Below, piece after piece: positions 42,713 to 48,832 of a DNA stretch of 48,832 nucleotides (within the stretch, counting starts at the first letter, position 1; the number at the start of each line of letters is the position of its first letter). Position numbers and translations under genes: made by a program. The notes under the pieces are model-generated. The model was not told the DNA's origin, did not search any database, and saw only the letters and a program-made list of their open reading frames with translations. Source of the DNA: JARKQH01 sp964631605 (lineage in GTDB: Bacteria; Verrucomicrobiota; Verrucomicrobiia; Limisphaerales; UBA8199); contig CAZVYG010000032.1 in assembly GCA_964631605.1 (NCBI GenBank), positions 1 through 48,832 of the forward strand, read 5' to 3'.

Positions 42713-43531
42713 ATGATTTCATTAGCGTCGCAGATGCGCCTGTTGCCCCTTTTGGCCGGCGGCGCATTGTTGCTGGGGGGCTGTCTGCCCGCCGCCCACA
42801 CCCAGCTTGATGAGGAGAAGGAGTATCATTTCCTCGCCGGCAAGAGCCGGATTAATGGCATGGACTATCAGGGCGCCATCGAAAGTTTTCAAAAGGCCCT
42901 CGAGAACAACCCCCACTCCGCCTCCGCCCATTTCGAACTGGGCTGGCTCTATGATCAAAAGGAGTCGGACCCCGCCGCGGCCATCTACCATTACGAACGT
43001 TACCTTAAGCTTCGGAAGAACGCCGACAACGCGGAAATGGTTCGCACCCGAATCATGGCCTGCAAGCAGGAGCTGGCCAGAACCGTCTCCCTGGGGCCGG
43101 TAACTCAGACGCTTCAACGCACCCTCGAACAACTCGCCGAGGAGAACCGTGTCCTGAAGGAAACCTGCGCGTTTTACAGCAACCGGTTGGCCCTGGTTTC
43201 GGCCCAGTCCACCCCATCGCCCCAAGCCGCCGAGGCGCCCGCATCCTCCCGATCGAGCGCGCCGTCCGGAGTTACCATTGCCGTGATGACCCAACCCGGC
43301 GGTTCGCCGACGCAGCCGTCCGGTATCACCCGGTCAACGGGCGCAGCGCCAAGTCAGCCCACCTCCTCGCCGACGATGCGAAGTCACACCGTTAAATCGG
43401 GCGAAACACCTACAACCATCGCTCGACGCTACAACGTGAAGCTCAGCGCCTTGATGGACGCAAACCCCCGGCTGGATCCCCGTCGAATGCGGGTTGGGCA
43501 GGTCATCAATATTCCTGCGAGTGGAACCTGA
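42713..43531 (+). CDS. TPR- and LysM-containing lipoprotein
   Basis: 272 residues. A lipoprotein signal (LLAGGALLLGGC, lipidated Cys24) precedes two or three TPR-like helices (about 35-110, with MDYQGAIESFQKALENNPHS and YERYLKLRKN). A short coiled coil (TQTLQRTLEQLAEENRVLKE) and a Ser/Pro-rich linker follow, then one LysM domain at about 222-270 (RSHTVKSGETPTTIARRYNV, then RVGQVINIP). LysM binds peptidoglycan, so the protein probably ties an outer-membrane lipid anchor to the cell wall. The ATG at 42713 is selected for the signal peptide. It is divergent from the decarboxylase gene and separated from it by 186 bases. Confidence 0.88.
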   Translation: MISLASQMRLLPLLAGGALLLGGCLPAAHTQLDEEKEYHFLAGKSRINGMDYQGAIESFQKALENNPHSASAHFELGWLYDQKESDPAAAIYHYERYLKLRKNADNAEMVRTRIMACKQELARTVSLGPVTQTLQRTLEQLAEENRVLKETCAFYSNRLALVSAQSTPSPQAAEAPASSRSSAPSGVTIAVMTQPGGSPTQPSGITRSTGAAPSQPTSSPTMRSHTVKSGETPTTIARRYNVKLSALMDANPRLDPRRMRVGQVINIPASGT

Positions 43532-43664
43532 CTCTCCGGTCGGAACCCGTCAGATTGGGCGAACATGCTTGGTTCACGATAACGATAATTACTCCCGATT
43601 TCTGCCCCTCATTTGGCCAGCACGCTTTCGACTTTAGACCCCGATGGGGGTAAATTGAGTTGTT

Positions 43665-44828
43665 ATGATGACGACTCCTGAATTGAAGGTTTCGGAGGCG
43701 AGGTTGGCCGCACCCGCCGCGCGGACTTACATCGGCGAGGTGGTTTACATCTACGCCTACGATGTGGCTTACGACACGACCCGCCAGCCGATTCGCGAGC
43801 TGCTCGGCCAGCCGGTAGCCGAATTCACCGTCGGCACCAATAAACGCAGCCCGCGGCAGGTGTTTTTCTACCGGCCGCAAATGGTTCGGTTGCCGCCCGT
43901 CGAGCGCATTGGCCCGCAGGGATCGGTCCGGGTTGAGCGGGTGGTGAAGCTCCTGCCCGTTGGGGCCATCAGCATCACCGTTCGCGTGCCATTCGCCGTG
44001 AATCGTATCGAGGATTTGGTGGCGTTTCATGACCTCCAGTTCAGCAGCGGGCCGCTGCACGAAGAAGTCCGCAACCTGGCCGAGCAGACCCGCCGGGAAC
44101 TGGCTGCTCATTTTGTCCGGCCCGTGCCGCACCTGGCCGAAGAGGAAGCCTACACCGTGTTCTGCCTCGAGTCCCCCTTGCGCTCAGAGGACGGCTCCCC
44201 TCTCCCCGCCGAGAAGTGGCTCAAGGCCAACCGGCGCGAAGTGGCCGCACTGCTGACGCAGGAACCGGATATTGACCATCTCTCGCGGCAGGAAGCCGAC
44301 GAGTCCACCGGCCGTTTCTTGAGCTATTACGAGCATGATCTGGTGGTGGTGGACTGGGACGCCGCGCTGATCGTGGATGAACCGCGGCTGATTGACGAAA
44401 CCCTCTACGTCATGGAGTTGGCCAATCTGCAGTTGGCCGAATTGGAGGCGTACGACCGCATTCTCGATGACGCCCTGGACCGCGCTTATCGCGACCTGGC
44501 GAGTCAATCCCGGCGCGGGCGCAGCGCCATGCTGCGCGAGTTGCGCGAGATCCGGATAGACCTCGCCCGATTCGGAGATGAACTCTCGAATATCACCAAG
44601 TTCTTCGGCGACTGGCACCTGGCACGGATCTACGAGAACCTCTCAGCGCGGTTCCACCTCGGGGATTGGCATCGCGCGGTCAACGACAAGCTCAAGACGC
44701 TCGACAACCTTTACCAATTGCTGCAGCACGACTGGACCAACCACTGGATGCTCATTTTGGAGTCCGCCATCGTGGTTCTCTTCATCATTGACCTGGTGGT
44801 GCTCGTTTGGAGCATGAAAGGCCATTGA
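43665..44828 (+). CDS. RMD1/DUF155-like membrane-anchored protein
   Basis: 387 residues. The final part has the layout of the RMD1/YagE (DUF155) group: a long amphipathic region with many Leu/Asp/Glu (about 260-350), DKLKTLDNLYQLLQHDW just before one C-terminal membrane helix (WMLILESAIVVLFIIDLVVL). An N-terminal beta-rich domain of about 150 residues (TYIGEVVYIYAYDVAYD, VRLPPVERIG, VPFAVNRIEDLV) fits the DUF155 start. In yeast such proteins act on mitochondrial organisation; in bacteria the function is unknown. No enzyme motif is visible. The start ATG at 43665 is the first of two adjacent ATG codons. The family assignment is moderate. Confidence 0.65.
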   Translation: MMTTPELKVSEARLAAPAARTYIGEVVYIYAYDVAYDTTRQPIRELLGQPVAEFTVGTNKRSPRQVFFYRPQMVRLPPVERIGPQGSVRVERVVKLLPVGAISITVRVPFAVNRIEDLVAFHDLQFSSGPLHEEVRNLAEQTRRELAAHFVRPVPHLAEEEAYTVFCLESPLRSEDGSPLPAEKWLKANRREVAALLTQEPDIDHLSRQEADESTGRFLSYYEHDLVVVDWDAALIVDEPRLIDETLYVMELANLQLAELEAYDRILDDALDRAYRDLASQSRRGRSAMLRELREIRIDLARFGDELSNITKFFGDWHLARIYENLSARFHLGDWHRAVNDKLKTLDNLYQLLQHDWTNHWMLILESAIVVLFIIDLVVLVWSMKGH

Positions 44829-44838
44829 CGCCGCCAAC

Positions 44839-45795
44839 TCACGCCGGCTCCAGCAAGGCCGCAATGGTCTCGAGCGCGTTGCCCTCCAGCCGATTGTTCA
44901 CGTAAATGAACGTGCGGCGCGCAGGGCCGGCCGCTCGACCCTCGGCGATCAATGCGCGGCCCGCCGCACGCGCCTCAGGATACTCCTCCTTGACTTGGTC
45001 ATAAGGCTGAAACGCTTTGACGGCCGCCTCATAGGTTCGGCCCGGCTTCAGCAGAAATCGGGCGGCGACAAGCGCCGGGTTGGGACGGCTCCCCGCCAGC
45101 GCCATCTGCTCGCTCACGGCCGGCATGGCTTCCCACGAATTGAACACATGCGCGACGCCGTGTCGGGCGAGGCACTGAAAGTACTCGGGCCGGAGCCAGC
45201 CGCGATTGCGGATTTCGACGGCATAGGGCCAGCCTGGGGGAAGCTGGCCGAGGAACCGGTCCAGATCGGCCACAAAATCGCGGCCGTGTGGGTAATCGCC
45301 TGGCCAGAACCGCGAAAACTCAAACATCAAGAGGCCGACTTTTTCCCGCACCGCCTCGCACGGCCGCAGAAAAGCCTCGGCAAACCGCTCGGCGTTGAGA
45401 AAGTCTGGATTGGGCTTTCCAGCCCGGACTCCAAACCTGTCCAGGTTCGGGAACTGCTTCAGCGTGATGGCGTCTGTGACCTTGAACCCGAAGAGAAAAC
45501 CCTCCGGCACCTGGCCGGCAAGACCCTCCAGATACGGCCGGGTCGGAAAAGCATAATAAGCCGCATCCACAGACACGGTTTTGAACACCTGCGCATATTC
45601 CGCCAGGCAGTTGCGGTTGAACCGGCTTTCAGCAAACCTGCCCCGCCATTCATAGCGTGCGCGGTCATAGAGCATTCCGCACCAGCCCGGGTACTTCCAC
45701 GAGGACGTCCCCAGGAATACGCCCCGTGATGAAAGCTCGGCCAGTTTTAGCCGCGCCTGCTCGCGCTGAAAGCTCACCCGCTTATTATGACTCAC
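44839..45795 (-). CDS. DUF72 domain protein
   Basis: 318 residues. DUF72 TIM-barrel signatures: LGTSSWKYPGWCGMLY near 28, FKTVSVDAAYYAFPT, FGFKVTDAIT, GLLMFEFSRF, YAVEIRNRGWL and a late TFIYVNNRLEGNAL. These match the YecE family, whose function is unknown. The start is a GTG at 45795. A second GTG at 45777 (VSFQREQ) is also possible; no strong ribosome-binding site decides. It is convergent with the DUF155-like gene (10 bases between stops) and lies 46 bases after the stop of the giant secreted protein on the same strand. Confidence 0.88.
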   Translation of the reverse strand: MSHNKRVSFQREQARLKLAELSSRGVFLGTSSWKYPGWCGMLYDRARYEWRGRFAESRFNRNCLAEYAQVFKTVSVDAAYYAFPTRPYLEGLAGQVPEGFLFGFKVTDAITLKQFPNLDRFGVRAGKPNPDFLNAERFAEAFLRPCEAVREKVGLLMFEFSRFWPGDYPHGRDFVADLDRFLGQLPPGWPYAVEIRNRGWLRPEYFQCLARHGVAHVFNSWEAMPAVSEQMALAGSRPNPALVAARFLLKPGRTYEAAVKAFQPYDQVKEEYPEARAAGRALIAEGRAAGPARRTFIYVNNRLEGNALETIAALLEPA

Positions 45796-45841
45796 CCCGG
45801 GCGGCCGGTAAAGCAGGGGACATGGAGCAGAATCCGTGGCC

Positions 45842-48832
45842 TTAAGGAGGGGCGATCCGATAGAACCGGCTGGAACGGTTCGAGCCTGCCGGGTCGGTGA
45901 CGATCGTGGGCAGATTCGTGCAGACGAAAACCATTGCCGGAGTCCAATCGGTCAGGTTGGTCGAGGCGAGGAGGACGTTGGTTTGGTTGGGCGGGCCGAT
46001 GACTGCCATCTGAAACGCGCCGTTCGGGAGAGTTTGAACCTGAACGAATTGGAGCGGGTCGTACACGAGCGGGTTAAGATTGCCGCGATATTCCCGCAGG
46101 TTGCTGAAACCGTCGCCGTCGGGGTCCTCCTCAGAATCGGCGCTGAGCGACCCGAAATACGCGAGTTCCCAACTGTCCGCCAACCCGTCGTCATCCCGAT
46201 CGTCCGCCAAAGTTGTGCGCACCAGAAAAACCTGCCCGCCCGTGGTGCGGAAAGCCAGGCCGTCACTACCCCAGCGGATCAGGCTTGTGGGCGTCCCGCT
46301 GACATTGGTGATGGCAATCGTGCCCGCCAGTTGCAGGTTGTTGAAGTTGAGACAGACCAGGCTGCAAGTCGAGCCGCTGCCGGTGAGATAAAACACCCTG
46401 CCCGAGCCGGAATCGGGCGCCACCGGGCCGCTGTAGGGCAGGGCGGCAAGGTTGGTCTTCGCCTCGGGATCGAAGACGCGCCCGCCGGTGGTGAATACCC
46501 ACCCGCCGTCACACCGCAGGTCACGATCGTAGCCGTTGATGAGTCCGCCAATCCCCTCCAGTACCGTGGCGCCGTCGGGGGTGACTGCCACTTTCCGCAA
46601 ACCGCCGACGGAGGCGAGGTAGAATGTGCTGGGCACCCCCGATGAGAACTCGAGAAAATGCTCAAAGTTGTCCGCCGGCTCCACCATGTTGGGCAGCGGC
46701 AGGGCATCTTGATAAACAACGGTGCGAGTGGGCACCGCGGCAGCCACCACGGCCGGATCCTCCGGGACGACGGCCAGATCGCTGACATAGCCGTAACCAG
46801 TGGGAAACTTCAGATCCGCCACACGATTCGAAAGATCAACGCGGGTGATGGCCGTTTCCCGGTCCAACGCGGCATAGACATAACGGCCTGCGGGGTGGAC
46901 CGACAACTTGTTGGGTCCAAAGCCCGTGGCAATAGGGTCGTCGTACCGGCCGGTCATTGGGTCCAGGAGCAGGAGCGACGCGCCGATGTTCAACGGTGCG
47001 GTTTGAACGGCCAACAATATCCGGCCGGCGTTCTTGCTCCAGGCCAAATCGCTGGTCGCCTGCTGGATTTCGGTGACGCTGTCGGGTGGCGGCTGGCATC
47101 CCACTTGGAAAGTTAGATTCAGCACATTGTTGCTGCGGTTCGGGTCAGCGTTTTCCCCTGTCAGGCTCACACGTGCGCCACCCAGGCCAGGCCGGCCCCC
47201 GATCAGGGCCATTTCGATGGCGGTCTCGGCTCCGGCCGGCAGGTTGGTGATGACACACACGAAAGCGCTCGAGGATTGGTTGGTGACGTAACCACCGGCA
47301 CAAGTCGCCCGGCTGAGAGTGACATTCGAGGGCAAACGAACTGCCAGTACAGAATTGAAGGCGGCGTTGGTTCCGGCGTTAATAACCTTAAGCGGACAAC
47401 CAACGACTTTGCTCGAAAGCAGATAAACATTGGTGGCCGAGGCCGAGACCGCGAGGTCAGTGGCCGGCGCCGAGGGACGAAGCGTGGTTCGCAACACAAA
47501 CACCTTGCTATTGGCGCAAATGGCCAGGCCGTTGGTGCCCCACAAGACCAAGCCGGTGACCGTGAGGGGGCCGGGGAAATTGACTGTCCCCACCGGCAGA
47601 AGCGTTTCAAGGTCGTAAGCGGCGATGGGCCCGATGGTGTACCACCAAACCGTGTAAAGTCGCCCGTCGTTCTTGTCCGCCGGCGCTCCCCACCAGCCGT
47701 TCCCGCTGGTGATGTAAGCGGCGGTGCGCTGGTCATACACCGCTCCGTTGCGGGCGAAAATGTTTCCCCCCGCGCAGTTGAACTCGTCGCTCCACCCGCC
47801 CAGAACCGGCAGGGTGCCGATTGCCACCAGACCTGAGGCGTCGGCTCGGGCCACGCCGAAGCTCGGCCCATAATCTGTGTAATAATAGAAAAGTTGGTCC
47901 GGAGCTTCCCCGAATTCGATTTGATTTGCCGCCAGAATCCGGCTGCGGGCGATGCCGCCCTCATACAGAACCACCCCCTGCGACTGGTTGGGACTGCAAC
48001 CCGGGCAAATCCAGGATACCGCCACCACGTCGGAATTGGTCGGGCAGGCGGAGATGTCGCCGGCTGTCAGCCCGTTATTCGTGAGGGTGAGGTCAATCGT
48101 GCGGGTCAGGGTGTCGAACCGGCGCACCGCCAGGCCGGAGTTGCCGATGAGATGCAAGTAGCGCCCGTCGGCGGAGGTGATAATTCGGCCCGCCCCCGGT
48201 CCGGCGGAAACGGCCGGCTCGACGAACGAGGTATAGGGGTCAATGGGCACAAGCGTGCTGTTCGAGCCGACCAAGGTCCAAAGCCGTTGGGAGACGGGGC
48301 TGTAAAGGATGCTGCCGCCGTTGACGTTGGCTTGGAACATCGCCGGCGGCGTCATGACGAAGATTTCGCTTTGGCCCGACAGCCCGTTGGTCGAGACCGC
48401 CTGAAGCATTGCCTGGCTGTCGGCTGAAAAGACGGTGACAGAGCCCGACCAGGTACCATTCACCAGGGCGATGTTGGTTGGTTGTACAATGCACGAGCCC
48501 AACGGGCCCGAGGCTGTCAGCGTTACAGGGCCGTTATAGGCGGTTGCCGCGCCGTCGAAGATGTCGCGCGCCGAGACGGTGAGGGTGAAAGGAACGGAGC
48601 TGGTTTTGACGCCGCTGATGGCGCTGAAGCTCAGGTGGTGAATCTCGTTGTCAAGAATAGTGATGGGGTTCGTGGCGGATGCGAACCCGGGAGCGCTGGC
48701 ACTCAGTTGGACGTGTTTGGCGCCATCATAGAGGCCATTATCAATCACGCCCACACTAAAGGTCGCGTTCGTGACCCCCCCCCAATCATTAGCGAGTAGC
48801 GTGGGCGGCTCTCGGCGCGGAGATGTGGACCG
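45842..48832 (-). CDS. Giant secreted propeller/DUF11 protein, 3' part only (start outside window)
   Basis: The frame is open to the right edge of the window: before the GTG at 48754 it continues as PPTLLANDWGGVTNATFSVG, then VIDNGLYDGAKHV, a Calx-beta-like strand, so the true start lies outside. In order: a Calx-beta-like end; Ig-like strands (to about 48340); a beta-propeller-like half (48331-47480); a DUF11-like domain (47461-47105, SKVVGCPLKVINAGTNAAFN); a second propeller-like half similar to the first (47062-46208); a thrombospondin-3-like Ca-binding stretch (DDDGLADSW, then DPDGDGFSN); and a 70-residue tail ending SSRFYRIAPP. A run of nine G residues in the coding strand (48775-48783) could be a slippage site. 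It is probably an extracellular structural protein. Confidence 0.8.
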   Translation of the reverse strand, partial: RSTSPRREPPTLLANDWGGVTNATFSVGVIDNGLYDGAKHVQLSASAPGFASATNPITILDNEIHHLSFSAISGVKTSSVPFTLTVSARDIFDGAATAYNGPVTLTASGPLGSCIVQPTNIALVNGTWSGSVTVFSADSQAMLQAVSTNGLSGQSEIFVMTPPAMFQANVNGGSILYSPVSQRLWTLVGSNSTLVPIDPYTSFVEPAVSAGPGAGRIITSADGRYLHLIGNSGLAVRRFDTLTRTIDLTLTNNGLTAGDISACPTNSDVVAVSWICPGCSPNQSQGVVLYEGGIARSRILAANQIEFGEAPDQLFYYYTDYGPSFGVARADASGLVAIGTLPVLGGWSDEFNCAGGNIFARNGAVYDQRTAAYITSGNGWWGAPADKNDGRLYTVWWYTIGPIAAYDLETLLPVGTVNFPGPLTVTGLVLWGTNGLAICANSKVFVLRTTLRPSAPATDLAVSASATNVYLLSSKVVGCPLKVINAGTNAAFNSVLAVRLPSNVTLSRATCAGGYVTNQSSSAFVCVITNLPAGAETAIEMALIGGRPGLGGARVSLTGENADPNRSNNVLNLTFQVGCQPPPDSVTEIQQATSDLAWSKNAGRILLAVQTAPLNIGASLLLLDPMTGRYDDPIATGFGPNKLSVHPAGRYVYAALDRETAITRVDLSNRVADLKFPTGYGYVSDLAVVPEDPAVVAAAVPTRTVVYQDALPLPNMVEPADNFEHFLEFSSGVPSTFYLASVGGLRKVAVTPDGATVLEGIGGLINGYDRDLRCDGGWVFTTGGRVFDPEAKTNLAALPYSGPVAPDSGSGRVFYLTGSGSTCSLVCLNFNNLQLAGTIAITNVSGTPTSLIRWGSDGLAFRTTGGQVFLVRTTLADDRDDDGLADSWELAYFGSLSADSEEDPDGDGFSNLREYRGNLNPLVYDPLQFVQVQTLPNGAFQMAVIGPPNQTNVLLASTNLTDWTPAMVFVCTNLPTIVTDPAGSNRSSRFYRIAPP

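Overview
The window is GC-rich, gene-dense bacterial chromosome. It most resembles a member of the PVC group, probably Verrucomicrobiota near the Pedosphaera/Limisphaera lineage. This placement is inferred from gene content, since no rRNA is present. The pointers are a McsA-McsB-ClpC operon without CtsR, an ABC permease fused to a CPBP protease, a DUF2723 protein, an archaeal-style ornithine/lysine decarboxylase fold, and several giant secreted proteins built from Ig, LamG, FG-GAP, lectin and propeller modules that end in a similar Phe/Tyr-Tyr-Arg tail.

Layout. 1-9.3 kb is a minus-strand run: ilvE, mcsA, mcsB, clpC, then an RlmD-type RNA methyltransferase and a DUF2723/TPR membrane protein. 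9.6-9.8 kb carries tRNA-Glu (+) and a CAU tRNA (-), tail to tail. 10.1-17.4 kb is an envelope/stress block. It holds a four-gene operon (entericidin, BON lipoprotein, NarX-type kinase, NarL-type regulator), MlaD and MlaE homologues without a nearby ATPase, and tiny membrane proteins (DUF3185, Lmo0937 and Thivi_2564 families). Several of these genes share a GGCACATT-like element upstream, and three have sigma-54-like -24/-12 spacing. 17.7-19.2 kb is a B12-binding radical SAM gene. 19.6-24.7 kb is a plus-strand signalling cassette: stand-alone receiver, hybrid kinase, receiver-kinase and NtrC-family sigma-54 activator.

24.7-28.1 kb encodes a secreted glycerophosphodiesterase with a LamG domain, and a carboxypeptidase-like protein fused to a BPL_N/glutamine-amidotransferase-like domain. 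28.1-32.4 kb is a NatA/NatB-type ABC operon. 32.4-34.1 kb is an aminotransferase with an overlapping Lrp/AsnC regulator. 34.2-41.3 kb has two divergent secreted giants: a C39-like protease with FG-GAP repeats, and a 1420-residue protein with three copies of an unrecognised repeat of about 210 residues. 41.4-45.8 kb has a PLP decarboxylase, a TPR-LysM lipoprotein, an RMD1/DUF155-like protein and a DUF72 protein. 45.8 kb to the window edge is the 3' part of another secreted giant whose start lies outside.

The most interesting hypothesis is that the NtrC-family cassette at 19.6-24.7 kb and the NarX/NarL operon at 10.2-13.7 kb jointly control the small envelope proteins at 13.5-17.4 kb. No CRISPR array, insertion sequence, phage or integrase was seen.
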